In this document: one piece after another, positions 8,967 through 17,989 of the stretch | Numbering within the stretch: the stretch's first letter is position 1 | How the letters are laid out: every line of letters starts with the position of its first letter | Origin: Allocoleopsis franciscana PCC 7113 | GTDB taxonomy: Bacteria > Cyanobacteriota > Cyanobacteriia > Cyanobacteriales > Coleofasciculaceae | Length of the DNA stretch: 64,000 bases | Assembly: GCF_000317515.1 (NCBI RefSeq) | Contig: NC_019738.1 | Coordinates: 6,598,001-6,662,000 of the forward strand | Direction: 5' to 3' | Notes under the pieces: generated by a model | The model's database searches: none | Told to the model about the DNA's origin: nothing | What the model saw: the letters and a program-made list of their open reading frames with translations, nothing else | Program-made: the position numbers and the translations under genes

Positions 8967-9530
8967 ATTTTACCTGTGGGGGGCTTCATGCGTACCCCAC
9001 TACGACTAAAGGCTGACTCTACAAAGGTGCCAGTCCACTTTAGCAGACTCGCTTTATTAAGCCGATTGTTAAAGCCCAAGTGGGTTTTATTGCTTGCTCA
9101 AAAGGGAGTAAAGTCTGAGTTGTGCAACCAATTAAGGCTTATAAACGTTGTGGCGTAATCTTGCTTCTCCGTCTTTGAGGTTGCTTTCCTCCTGAATCAA
9201 AGACTGAAAATGTTCATATTCTCGAATACTGACACGCACAAATTAATTCATTGCTCGTGGGCTAGTGACCTACTAACCCTCTCTATCAAAAGATAGGTTT
9301 TAGCTCTTAGCTACCTTTTTGCTGGCAGTACAGCAGAACTAGTAGTAAAATGGGTCAAGCTGTATCAAATAGCGCTAGTTTTACCTACCTTAGATAGCTG
9401 TAGCCTAGCTTTCCTAGCTACAGTAAGTGTTACAGCGTGTATACTCTTTGCATTTTTATCTATTGTGCGAAGATGTAGACAAGTTGATGTTGACCTTAAA
9501 AGTCAACAAACCTCCAATGAGGGTAAACAC
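8967..9530. other. Long intergenic region with an imperfect palindrome
   Basis: No convincing gene. CTGTAG...CTACAG at 9398-9423, with an inner CTAG/CTAG stem, forms a compact hairpin about 110 bases before the start of the unknown-PIN pair. It could be an operator or a leader hairpin. The rest of the tract shows nothing I can name. Confidence 0.35.
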
Positions 9531-10304
9531 ATGACGACTTTTTTTGAAGAACGTCTCAGCAAAGACTTCATCAGCGAGAAACTGGAAGGACAACTTGACG
9601 AAATTAAACAGCAACTAGAGGAAATTTCTCGTTATGAATCTATAAATTCAATACTTGCTGAGGAATTGTGCAAGGCAAGAGAACTATTTAAGAAAGATAG
9701 TCTCACTAAGGATGACCTAATAGTTTTAGGAGAAATTTTTAATCGAATTTCTTCTAGCACCTCAACTTTTGCTAATCGGCATCAGAAGAGGCTTTCTCCA
9801 GAAGCTTACAAAGAAATAAAACTTAATGCATACAAGTTCAGAGTTTCAGGGAAAACCTGTCAGATAACAGCTTCTCCCCTGGTCATTTTAAAATCTAAAG
9901 ACAGCCTGAAAAACCTAAAAAAATGGTGTGAAGCTCTTGAAACTTATGCAGAATTTCTTGATGGAGGCGATTTAGAAAATCTTCCTCCAGAGATTAAGAT
10001 TTATCTGCAAAAACTATGCAATGTAGCAATTGAAGTAACAGTTCAAGCCTACATTGACAATCCCAAAAAAGAGAAATACAGAAGATCACTTAGAAATTCT
10101 GCGAGTTTCATCATTCAATGGATACAAAACCATAGTCAAACAGACGTGGAAAACTTTGCCATAGGAAGTTTGCCTAGCGCTAAACTCTTAGAGGAGACAA
10201 AAAATCGGCTACACTTATTAGATTTACTAAGTCCCTCAAATAATCAGGAAGCTACAGAGCAAAGAGAAACTCGCGAGTATCTAAGACAAACTCTTGGTAG
10301 TTAA
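9531..10304 (+). CDS. Unknown protein paired with a PIN-domain protein
   Basis: From ATG 9531, preceded by GAGGG, 257 residues. The first 60 are strongly helical and charged, probably coiled coil ('LEGQLDEIKQQLEEISRYES'); the rest is mixed helix with 'LKKWCEALETYAEFLDGGD'. No membrane segment or signal peptide. I recognise no family. An earlier in-frame start at 9465 is less likely. The stop lies 24 bases before the PIN gene's ATG, so the two are very probably one operon, and this protein may be the partner or inhibitor of the nuclease. The DNA is AT-rich compared with neighbours, as is common for mobile or addiction modules. Confidence 0.7.
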   Translation: MTTFFEERLSKDFISEKLEGQLDEIKQQLEEISRYESINSILAEELCKARELFKKDSLTKDDLIVLGEIFNRISSSTSTFANRHQKRLSPEAYKEIKLNAYKFRVSGKTCQITASPLVILKSKDSLKNLKKWCEALETYAEFLDGGDLENLPPEIKIYLQKLCNVAIEVTVQAYIDNPKKEKYRRSLRNSASFIIQWIQNHSQTDVENFAIGSLPSAKLLEETKNRLHLLDLLSPSNNQEATEQRETREYLRQTLGS

Positions 10305-10328
10305 ATATAATGGGGAGTGCAATTTAGA

Positions 10329-10829
10329 ATGCCAATTGTCTTACTTGACTCTACTCCGCTAGGATTACTAACCCACCCAGCTAACGATAGAGAGCCATTA
10401 GAATGTAAAAGCTGGGTTAAACGCCTAGTGCTAGGTGGCATTCAAGTTGCTATCCCTCAGATAATAGACTATGAATCCCGACGAGAATTAATCCGCGCCA
10501 AGAAATTAAAAAGCGTTCAGCAACTGGATATTGCAAAACAAGCTCTACCTGTAGCGCTCATTAATGAAAGAGTAACTATAAAAGCCGCACAGTTATGGGC
10601 GTGGGCGCGAAACACAGGACAGCAAACAGCCCATGACGAAAATATAGATATAGACGTTATATTGGCTGCTCAAGCTATCATGCTTGCCGAACAGGAACAA
10701 GATTATGTTGTAATTGCAACAGGTAATGTAGACCACCTTGCTAGGTATGCTCCTGCTATGTTTTGGCAAGAAATCACTGTTGAAAATTGTTTAAAGCCAA
10801 AAGTCGCCGTTCTTAATCGAAAAAGCTAA
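10329..10829 (+). CDS. PIN-domain ribonuclease-like protein
   Basis: One hundred and sixty-six residues from ATG 10329, with GGGGAG eleven bases upstream; GTG 10317 is an alternative. The PIN-fold acids are visible: 'VLLDSTPLGLLTH' near the N-terminus, Glu in 'IDYESRREL', Asp in 'IDIDVILAAQA', and 'VIATGNVDHL' near the end. PIN proteins of this type (VapC-like) cleave RNA using Mg2+. It differs from small VapC toxins in being about 30 residues longer and in following a 257-residue partner instead of a short VapB. Confidence 0.75.
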   Translation: MPIVLLDSTPLGLLTHPANDREPLECKSWVKRLVLGGIQVAIPQIIDYESRRELIRAKKLKSVQQLDIAKQALPVALINERVTIKAAQLWAWARNTGQQTAHDENIDIDVILAAQAIMLAEQEQDYVVIATGNVDHLARYAPAMFWQEITVENCLKPKVAVLNRKS

Positions 10830-11029
10830 TAGCCAAACTGATTTACCTACTTATCAACGATCGCTCCTCACCTCCCCTTACTATCCTCAATCAAAGCCTG
10901 AAGCCGCTTATTCTTTACCAGACAATCTAAATCTGGATCGGTGTAGAGCCTTCTTAGCGCCCTTTTTAACCGGAGCGACCGAAACTGAAGGTGAGGATGA
11001 GCAGGGTTGGGTGTATCGATGAGTAAGCT

Positions 11030-12013
11030 CTAATACAAACTCGCCACATATTCCCCATAACCGTTATAAGGAAGCGTTGGGCGTTTTTTCCACTTCAGAT
11101 CGGGTCCTTGGCTGATAAATTTTTCCGTCGCCTGTGACCACCGAGGGTGAGGCTTTGTGGGATTAACATTGGCCTCAAAATCATATTCATGAGAATCAAT
11201 GGTATTCCAAAATGTTGCAGGTTGAGCCTCAACAAAGTCAACTTTCACAATTGATTTTGCCCCCTTGAATCCATACTTCCAAGGCAACACCGCTCGAATT
11301 GGTGAACCATGCTGTTTCGGTAACAAATGACCATAATTGCCAATGGCAAAAAACGCCAGATCATTGGCCATTTCTTCCAGACGTAACCCTTCCGTATAAG
11401 GCCAGGGTAGCTTTTGCCCTAATGTCCAGAAAGGGCCAACTGTAATTTTAGAATCGTAATAAGAAATAAACCTGACAAACTTCGCTTTATCCGTTGGCTC
11501 GACCGCAGCTATCAGCGACTTCATCGGGAATCCAATCCAGGGAATTACCATCGACCAAGCTTCGACACAGCGGAACCGATAGATGCGCTCTTCAATAGGA
11601 AAAGCTTTCTGCAAATCATCTAAATCATAAGTGCGCGGATTTTTCACCAAACCCGTCACCTCAACTTTCCAGTCTTCGGTGGGTAATGCCTGAGCCGCTT
11701 GCCAAATGGATTTGGTCATGCCGAACTCATAGTAGTTGTTATACTGTCCTGCCAGGATTCGGTCTGTAGTCGGGCGGTCAACCTCAGAAAAAGCGGGATT
11801 GCGCTTAGCCTCTAAATTGGCGGTATCCAGAGTTGCGGCTAATTTGCTATTGACTTCCTCACCCTTCTCACAGCCGAGAATTGGCATCAGACTTGCTCCG
11901 ATACCAGCCCTCATCAGGGTTTTCAGGAATCGACGACGATTGAGATAGGCGGATTCTGGGGTAACGTCTCGCTCTGGGATTTCCCAGGATTTGGGCACGC
12001 GGATAATTGTCAT
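11030..12013 (-). CDS. msrP: Protein-methionine-sulfoxide reductase catalytic subunit, Tat-exported
   Basis: MsrP (YedY) is a molybdenum enzyme that repairs oxidised methionine in exported proteins. I see the twin-arginine signal 'NRRRFLKTLMRAGIG' near residue 25, the sulfite-oxidase fold with the Mo-ligating Cys in 'YRFRCVEAWSMVIPWIGFP' (about C149), and 'LPWPYTEGLRLEEMA' and 'HGSPIRAVLPWKYGFKGAKS' of the family. Length (327) is normal. The start is ATG 12013; the next upstream in-frame option is a TTG three codons earlier. The usual membrane haem partner MsrQ is not adjacent. Confidence 0.93.
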   Translation of the reverse strand: MTIIRVPKSWEIPERDVTPESAYLNRRRFLKTLMRAGIGASLMPILGCEKGEEVNSKLAATLDTANLEAKRNPAFSEVDRPTTDRILAGQYNNYYEFGMTKSIWQAAQALPTEDWKVEVTGLVKNPRTYDLDDLQKAFPIEERIYRFRCVEAWSMVIPWIGFPMKSLIAAVEPTDKAKFVRFISYYDSKITVGPFWTLGQKLPWPYTEGLRLEEMANDLAFFAIGNYGHLLPKQHGSPIRAVLPWKYGFKGAKSIVKVDFVEAQPATFWNTIDSHEYDFEANVNPTKPHPRWSQATEKFISQGPDLKWKKRPTLPYNGYGEYVASLY

Positions 12014-12409
12014 TGGATACAAAGAAGGTGACGGCTGAAGCTGATGGCTTATTTAGGCGTGAAGGCCAGTTCTCGATCCTTTAGAATCGCTTTGCTGCTT
12101 AGATCCTATCGCTTCTGTCTCATACCAAGTTGCATTCAAATGTATAACTCTCTCTTTCTCTGGCCTCAGCGTCCTCTGAGCCTCTGTGGTTTGTTCAATT
12201 CTAGTAAGAGCAGCAACTCAGTATCACTCACACGGGTCGCCAAAAAAGAACCCACCCTGATTAAGGGTGGGCTGAACTTCAATTATGGTAAACTGCTCAA
12301 CATCTAAGTAAGCATAGCTTGGACGGGCAAGATGCCCATCCCACAAGAAATCTACTGTTCGTTTAGTTGCAAGTTAAATGTGCAACAGCTTGAAGCTCTT
12401 ACTCTCTCG
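12014..12409. other. Intergenic region with a repeat and a terminator
   Basis: Contains the reverse-complement copy of the GCAGAG-type repeat (about 12145-12195) and a strong minus-strand terminator, listed separately. Frames here have no coding character. Confidence 0.5.
12242..12271 (-). terminator. Rho-independent terminator of the 12410-13009 gene
   Basis: CCCACCCT and AGGGTGGG form a perfect 8-bp stem around a five-base loop. On the minus strand it is followed by TTCTTTTTTGG. It lies about 140 bases past the stop of the minus-strand exported protein gene. Confidence 0.8.
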
Positions 12410-13009
12410 CTACCGAGACCAGGAGGAAGGAGTATAAGCGCTGCCCTTGCGACAGACTGGCGATGCACCAGCGTCGGGAAGTTGGCTCACATTGTAGTCC
12501 TGACCGTTAACCGTAATACTTCCAGAAGCACCTTTTATAGTCCCGAATCCGCAGGCGTTGATGGAAACTCGTCGAGTGGTAGGCGTTGGAATTCCTACAG
12601 CTACGCTTTGACTTGGCGTAAATCCTACTACCACAACCTTGCCTTCAGCCGTTTTGAAGTCAGTTGTCCGGGCTTCTGCAAATTGCCCATTTTTACAGCT
12701 CGGTAAACTTTGAGTGGGTAAGTTGGCAATCGTTAATGTTTTCGTGCCTACTTGTACCGTTGCAGGAGAAGTTTTAGGTAAAGTAATCTTGACTTCTCCA
12801 CAACTCCCAGCCACTACAGCTTTGTTGCGTACACGGGAGCCTAAGCCGACTTCAACCTTGCTGCTTGCAGGAGCACTGATGATCACATCCTGCCCAACCC
12901 GATACACTTTATTCGATCCAAAGGGAATTGCCCCACCCGGTAATGCGGCGAAAGCCAATGCACCCAAAGTCACAATTGAAGCTTTTCCAATTTCTTGTAG
13001 ATGTCCCAT
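12410..13009 (-). CDS. Exported protein of unknown function, Cys-rich repeats
   Basis: One hundred and ninety-nine residues with an N-terminal signal-like segment ('IVTLGALAFAALPGGAIPF'). The mature part is rich in Gly, Ser, Thr and Val and looks all-beta. It appears to hold two similar halves, each with paired cysteines: 'GSCGEVKITLP...LPSCKNGQF' and 'NACGFGTIKG...SPVCRKGSAY'. Disulfide bonds are likely. No family recognised. It is monocistronic, with its own terminator. Confidence 0.65.
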   Translation of the reverse strand: MGHLQEIGKASIVTLGALAFAALPGGAIPFGSNKVYRVGQDVIISAPASSKVEVGLGSRVRNKAVVAGSCGEVKITLPKTSPATVQVGTKTLTIANLPTQSLPSCKNGQFAEARTTDFKTAEGKVVVVGFTPSQSVAVGIPTPTTRRVSINACGFGTIKGASGSITVNGQDYNVSQLPDAGASPVCRKGSAYTPSSWSR

Positions 13010-13631
13010 AGTTCTTCTCTACTGCCTTTTGAAGTGGTTGTAGTTATCTTAAAAAGCTTCCCTTTGAATCAAAAACGGGTAAATTACGGAAAATTTTCTA
13101 GGTGCGATGAAAAACTATTCCGAATATTTACTGATGAAAAAAAATTCCTCAAATGGCAGACAGCACTATCGCAGGGATAGGAGAGTGCTTCAGATTGACC
13201 TTGTCCCCAACTTGAACCAGCCAGGAAGCTAAGCCGCAGATTGCAACCTATCAAGCCATCCGGACAACAGTAGCCTTAATCAGTAGATAGATTTTGATGT
13301 GTTTTTACTTTTGTAAAGACACATTAAATGTATTGTTTTACACTCTTTTTTCAAGCGTTGGATGCTGAATTCACGTCCCCTAACTTTTCTCTTGACAAAA
13401 GGAACATTAGGCGGAATGGAGACGACTGGAGATTCTGACAGTCTCCCAATTGGGTAGTCTCCTTTAGTTCCCCCTCCTCCTCGTATGATCTCCGGTCAAA
13501 AGGGGCGAAGGCCAGATGTTGCTTGTGTTCCTTGTTCTATGGAGTTCTGGGGGTATCTCCCGGTGTTAAATCTCACGCTACCGAGCAGTATTGAGATCCC
13601 AGTCAGCTTGAAGGTAAAAGCTTCAGACAAA
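13010..13631. other. Long divergent intergenic region
   Basis: Lies between a minus-strand exported protein and the plus-strand cellulase. The frame of the cellulase stays open back to 13485, but those 49 codons precede the signal peptide and look like leader, not protein. The left half is AT-rich. No defined operator or hairpin seen. Confidence 0.4.
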
Positions 13632-15380
13632 ATGAAAATCAGCAAAATGTTAATTTTTATTATCGTAATTGCGCTAAGTTGCGTCTTTGCGATCGCATAC
13701 GGGTTCTCGGCGAAGAGTAATGCTCAAACTCCCAGTAAAGCGGCCGCCTCAAAAATTGTTATTAATCAAATTGGCTACTATCCTAATACTACTAAGACAG
13801 CTCTATTGATCAATTTGAGCGCTCCCAAACCTGGCAAAGTCCAACTGGTTAGCAACAGAACTAAACGGACTGTTTTTGAAACTGGATTGAGTGCACCTCA
13901 ACAAGATGGAGCCAGTCAGGATATCATCCAGACCATTGATTTTTCCAAATTTAACAAGGAAGGTTCTTATTACCTAAAATCCGGCAATATTAAGTCCTAT
14001 CCTTTCCAGATTGGGAAAAACATCTATCGGGAGACTTTGAGTAAACTCCTCCGTTCTTATTACTTGCAGCGATGCGGTGTTGGTGTACGAGATTCAGCCA
14101 GTGGCGTGAATCATCCCCCCTGCCACCTCAGCGATGGACTGATTGCTCATACGGATGCATTCAATCAAGGCGGGAAGCACAAACCTGCGATTGGCGGCTG
14201 GCATGATGCTGGGGATTACGGCAAGTATGTGGGGCCAACGGCTGTGACTGTGGGTCGATTATTAAGCCTTTATGAGCAGTATCCCAAACTATTTAGCGAT
14301 CGCCAACTCGCTATTCCTGAAAGTGGCAATCGCCGTCCCGACATCCTAGATGAAGTCAAGATTGGATTGGATTGGATGCTAACCATGCAACGGGAAGATG
14401 GCGCTGTCTACCGTAAACTCTCAGGCAAAGAATGGCCAGGAGCAATTCTGCCCCATGAAGATAAACAAACCCGCTATGTTTATGGCATCTCCACGTCAGA
14501 AACTGCAAAATTAGCTGGTGCAATGGCAATGGCTCATAGAATTTATGCCCCCTATGATTCTAAATTAGCTCAAATTTATTTAAAAGCTGCTCAGAAAGCT
14601 TGGACTTTCCTACAAAGAGAACCTTCAGCGAAAGTAGATTGGGTTGAAGGAGATGATAGTGGTTCGGGTGCATACCTAAACCAGTCTCCTGAAGGTCGTT
14701 TGCAAACAGATAAGAATGATCGGCTTTGGGCTGCCGCAGAATTATTCATTACGACAGGTAATTCAGCCTTTGAGCAATACTTAGTTCAAAATATTGCTTC
14801 CTGGACTTATAGTTTGTATGAATGGACAGACCCTTCTACCTTGGGTATGACTGACTATCTGATGTTAACAGGTCGGAAAGAGTCAGAAAATCTAAAACAA
14901 CAAATCAAGACAAAGCTTCTTCAACGGGCAGACTCTTTGATGCAAAAAGTAGCGGCGAGTGGCTACCGTTTGGCAAATCAAGATTTTATTTGGGCGTCTA
15001 ATAAAAGGGCGGCTGAAGAGGGAATTACTCTACTTCATGCCTACCGAATCACAGGCAATCAAAACTACTTCCGAGCAGCCGTTGACCAGTTAGATTACCT
15101 ACTAGGGCGGAATCATTTTAATAAATCCTTTATCACAGGTGTAGGCTCTAACTCTGTACGAAACGTACATCACCGGATAGCACAAGCGAAAAAAATTGTG
15201 ATTCCAGGGTTGATGGTCGGTGGTCCTAATGCTAAAGCAGAAGATGGAATTGCACCAAAAGATTTAGGGCTTTTAAGTTATCTCGATGATGAGCGGTCTT
15301 ACGCGACCAATGAATATGCAATTGATTACAATGCTTCTGTGATTGGACTAATGGGAATGTTAATGGCACAGGCGAATTGA
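13632..15380 (+). CDS. Glycoside hydrolase family 9 endoglucanase with N-terminal Ig-like domain
   Basis: From ATG 13632 the protein has 582 residues: signal peptide ('MLIFIIVIALSCVFAIAYGF'), an Ig-like CelD_N domain (residues ~35-125, starting 'IVINQIGYYPN'), then a GH9 (alpha/alpha)6 barrel. The GH9 catalytic Asp motif 'GGWHDAGDYGKYVGP' lies near residue 192 and the catalytic Glu motif 'YATNEYAIDYNAS' near 562. 'HHRIAQ' corresponds to the conserved His/Arg motif. These enzymes cut beta-1,4-glucan by inversion. The product is secreted. GH9 is not common in cyanobacteria; a role in cellulose-containing sheath turnover is possible. Starting at ATG 13485 would bury the signal peptide. Confidence 0.92.
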   Translation: MKISKMLIFIIVIALSCVFAIAYGFSAKSNAQTPSKAAASKIVINQIGYYPNTTKTALLINLSAPKPGKVQLVSNRTKRTVFETGLSAPQQDGASQDIIQTIDFSKFNKEGSYYLKSGNIKSYPFQIGKNIYRETLSKLLRSYYLQRCGVGVRDSASGVNHPPCHLSDGLIAHTDAFNQGGKHKPAIGGWHDAGDYGKYVGPTAVTVGRLLSLYEQYPKLFSDRQLAIPESGNRRPDILDEVKIGLDWMLTMQREDGAVYRKLSGKEWPGAILPHEDKQTRYVYGISTSETAKLAGAMAMAHRIYAPYDSKLAQIYLKAAQKAWTFLQREPSAKVDWVEGDDSGSGAYLNQSPEGRLQTDKNDRLWAAAELFITTGNSAFEQYLVQNIASWTYSLYEWTDPSTLGMTDYLMLTGRKESENLKQQIKTKLLQRADSLMQKVAASGYRLANQDFIWASNKRAAEEGITLLHAYRITGNQNYFRAAVDQLDYLLGRNHFNKSFITGVGSNSVRNVHHRIAQAKKIVIPGLMVGGPNAKAEDGIAPKDLGLLSYLDDERSYATNEYAIDYNASVIGLMGMLMAQAN

Positions 15381-15541
15381 ACTCCACCTTCTCAGAAGGG
15401 ACACGGCATAACTAATATTGACCTTAAGGCGAAATATTAGGCTTGCCGTGTCTCTCATAAAGATGAATGGGTTTTTGGATATTCCTCTTAGCTCATCTGA
15501 AATTAATAATTTAGATGAGTTAAGACCAAACCCGGAGAAAA

Positions 15542-15985
15542 TTAACCGATGTTGACTTTAACGACTTTAGTCCTTTCGGCTTCAACTTTTGGTAAGATCA
15601 AGCTCAAGATACCATTCTTGTAATCAGCTTGAACTTTGTCATTTTGAATGGGAGTCGGTAATGGAATAACTCGCCGAAATTGACCATAGCGGAATTCGCT
15701 GCGAGTAACGCCTTTATCTTCAGAGTGCATTTCAGATTGGCGTTCCCCGCTAATGGATACGGCTTCAGCCGTCACATGTACATCCAAATCTTTCGCCTCC
15801 ATGCCAGGAATTTCCAGTCTTAGCTGAATCGCTTCTGGAGTTTCCTGGATTTCAGCAGGAGGGATAAAGGCAACCCCCATATTTTCCTTAGTGGTAGGGG
15901 TAGGTGAAAGACTATCAAACAAGCGGTTCATTTCCCGTTGTAGGCTGTCAATTTCCCGGAAGGGTTCCCAACGAATCAGTGCCAT
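15542..15985 (-). CDS. hspA: Small heat shock protein, Hsp20/alpha-crystallin family
   Basis: One hundred and forty-seven residues. It starts 'MALIRWEPFREIDSLQREMNRLF', the class A bacterial sHsp N-arm. The alpha-crystallin domain spans ~45-140, with 'GMEAKDLDVHVTAEAVSISG', the late 'YKNGILSLILPK' (GxLxxxLPK type) and a C-terminal tail. It is an ATP-independent holdase that binds unfolding proteins; in cyanobacteria the homologue Hsp17/HspA also protects thylakoid membranes and photosystem II. Monocistronic. The ribosome site AGAGGA lies inside a hairpin described separately, which probably sets temperature control. Confidence 0.94.
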   Translation of the reverse strand: MALIRWEPFREIDSLQREMNRLFDSLSPTPTTKENMGVAFIPPAEIQETPEAIQLRLEIPGMEAKDLDVHVTAEAVSISGERQSEMHSEDKGVTRSEFRYGQFRRVIPLPTPIQNDKVQADYKNGILSLILPKVEAERTKVVKVNIG

Positions 15986-15987
15986 AG

Positions 15988-16030
15988 CTGTTTCCTCTTA
16001 GTTTTGATTTTGTGGTTTCAGAGAATACAG
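15988..16030 (-). promoter_or_regulatory. Candidate RNA thermometer in the hspA 5' leader
   Basis: On the minus strand CTGT-A-TTCTCT pairs with AGAGGA-A-ACAG: ten base pairs including one U-G, broken by a single A-A mismatch, around a 21-base loop. The 3' arm is the ribosome-binding site, and the hairpin ends two bases before the ATG. This is the layout of the short hsp17-type cyanobacterial thermometers, which melt on heating and free the ribosome site. Confidence 0.75.
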
Positions 16031-16392
16031 TTCTGAATACCTGTTTCTGATATATAGAGTATTGCAGAAGACAGAGTTCATCAATTCGGTTTTGACGAGC
16101 GAAGTATTCGTAATTCCCGAACTCAGATTGACCCGGGGAAAGCCATGAGTTTTCCTGGTGTGTAATTTGCCATACGTTTACTTTCCTTAATGCAAACCCA
16201 TTGCTCCCTTTGAGAAGAGAAGCGAGGCCAAGTTGGGAGGAGCGATCGCAAGAATATTGTTAAAATAGTATGTATTCATCTCAGCTCCATCTAACATGAT
16301 TGGTATATATAGCCATAGAGATCGAGCTTTAATTAATATCAACCCACGGTAACCAATAATAAAAAACAATTAAATACAGGGAGCAGTTTGCC

Positions 16393-16767
16393 ATGATACG
16401 TCAAATCCTTCTCATTTTAGGCACCACAGCAGTCGTCACGGGCTTAGCCTCAACAGCCCATGCTCAGTCTAATAACCCGTCTAGCTCAAACAACAATTCA
16501 GTGACGCTGTCGGGTCAATCTCTGCGTACTGTGGAAAATCGATCCATCTCCGACGATTTCCAAAACTTTTTCAGTGGAACTTCCCAGGGAGGAGAATATC
16601 CTACGACAACGAATGTGGGTAGATTGAGGCAATCTCCCTCAAGCTCCCCCATTGGTGATGGGGTAGAAGTGATTTTTAATGATACTCTCGATCCCAATAA
16701 TCCTTTCAGTTTCCCTAATTCGGGATCTACCAATGACAGCAGACAGCTAAGGGTACTCGTTCGTTGA
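16393..16767 (+). CDS. Short secreted protein, unknown
   Basis: One hundred and twenty-four residues. The signal peptide is clear ('ILLILGTTAVVTGLAS', cleavage after 'AHA'). The mature chain of about 100 residues is low-complexity at the start (Ser/Asn-rich) and probably disordered, with no cysteines. ATG 16393 is preceded by GGGAG at good spacing. No family recognised. Expected in the periplasm or outside the cell. Confidence 0.65.
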   Translation: MIRQILLILGTTAVVTGLASTAHAQSNNPSSSNNNSVTLSGQSLRTVENRSISDDFQNFFSGTSQGGEYPTTTNVGRLRQSPSSSPIGDGVEVIFNDTLDPNNPFSFPNSGSTNDSRQLRVLVR

Positions 16768-17133
16768 GGCGACAGTTAACCGACCCAAAAGGCCATTGTT
16801 CGTTCGAGGTGTACAAGGGTGGGCAAAATTATGTCAGCCCATCCTTAGGCTAAGGCTAATCCGGCACAAGGAACTGAAAAAAGAAATTATTTATGGCTGT
16901 AACGCTCTCTGCATAAGCTGTTCAGTAATGTATAGCCCCAGTATTCCCTCTAAATTAGTCTTTTTGCCGATGACATCGAAACCATTTTCATCACGACCGT
17001 GCTACATTAATGAGTGAGAATAAATTCGGTTGCAGTGTTTGTTGATAGTATTAATCGGCTTCTTCCTTTTGGTCTTGGCAGGCTTCTCTCCGAAATCTAA
17101 ATCTCTACACACCCTAGATTTTGGAGAAAGTCT
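16768..17133 (+). promoter_or_regulatory. Upstream region and leader of the RNA-binding protein gene
   Basis: No coding frame is convincing. The tract ends TTTTGGAGAAAGTCTATG, giving a good ribosome site (GGAG). Cyanobacterial rbp genes are often cold-induced through long leaders, so the pyrimidine-rich stretch just upstream (17060-17120) is a plausible leader; this is inference. Confidence 0.35.
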
Positions 17134-17439
17134 ATGTCAATTTATGTAGGCAACTTGTCTTACGACGTTACGCAAGAAGACCTTAATGGTGTCTTTGCAG
17201 AGTATGGTTCGGTCAAGCGGGTTCAGCTCCCCACTGACCGTGAAACAGGTCGTGTACGCGGCTTTGCTTTTGTGGAAATGGGAGCAGAGGCTGAAGAAAC
17301 GGCTGCCATTGAGGCACTTGATGGTGCTGAATGGATGGGTCGTGACCTGAAAGTTAATAAGGCCAAGCCTCGTGAAGACAGAGGCTCTTTTGGTGGTGGC
17401 GGAAACCGAGGAAACAACAGCTTTTCTCGCCGCTACTAA
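17134..17439 (+). CDS. rbpA: RRM-type RNA-binding protein with glycine-rich tail
   Basis: One hundred and one residues. One RRM covers residues 2-80, with RNP2 'IYVGNL' (3-8) and RNP1 'RGFAFVEM' (42-49). The tail 'GGGGNRGNNSFSRRY' is short and glycine-rich, typical of the Rbp family in cyanobacteria. These proteins bind U-rich RNA, many are induced by cold, and some help place photosystem mRNAs at the thylakoid. Single gene with a terminator about 110 bases downstream. The exact paralogue (A, D, F and so on) cannot be fixed from sequence alone. Confidence 0.9.
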   Translation: MSIYVGNLSYDVTQEDLNGVFAEYGSVKRVQLPTDRETGRVRGFAFVEMGAEAEETAAIEALDGAEWMGRDLKVNKAKPREDRGSFGGGGNRGNNSFSRRY

Positions 17440-17989
17440 GCTCAATGGCTCTCACCCCAGCGAGTCCGTCTTTGCCTTGCTAAGCGATGCAGGGCTAACT
17501 AACAATTAAGCTGAATCAGTCTCATTAACTGGATTCAATCAATAAAAGGTTTAGGCATGAAAGCTTAAGCCTTTTTTGTTTGAGCCAGAAACAGAATTTA
17601 CAAAAAATCCCCCAGCAGGAGCAGGGAGACAATCTGGAAAGTAAGCCTGTTATGTTCCTGAAGTGGGAACGGCTATCTCAACAGCGGATGAAGGATTCAA
17701 TCCCCAATAGGTAGCAAGTTAGTTAGAGGGGTTACTGCGTTTGACAAAATTGATAGCTTTATCAGCTTGAGCCGGAGACATTTTTGTGATCGAGCCGATT
17801 TTTAGATATTTGCACTCAGTGGTTTGTGATGTCATAGCTCGACGTGTACTCCAAAGAGGTTCTAATTGTACTTATTGTTCCCATCCAGGAGTGAGGGGTA
17901 TCAGCAAGCTTTGAAAAAGAATTGCATAAGCTCAGTTCTCCCAGAAATAAATTGAGCAGTAATCGTAATCACCCACTGGATGAAGATCT
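17440..17989. other. Intergenic region after rbp
   Basis: Holds the rbp terminator (17546-17577). The remaining 400 bases show no gene and no repeat. A putative promoter for the sulfatase must lie at the right end; no ribosome site is obvious before its ATG. Confidence 0.4.
17546..17577 (+). terminator. Rho-independent terminator of rbpA
   Basis: AAGGTTTAGGC pairs with GCTTAAGCCTT (11 bp, two G-U) around a six-base loop and is followed by TTTTG. It sits about 110 bases past the rbp stop on the same strand. Confidence 0.75.

Noticed and set aside
12332-12706. Plus-strand frame opposite the exported Cys protein
   Set aside because: Antisense to a gene with a signal peptide and its own terminator; composition is not protein-like.
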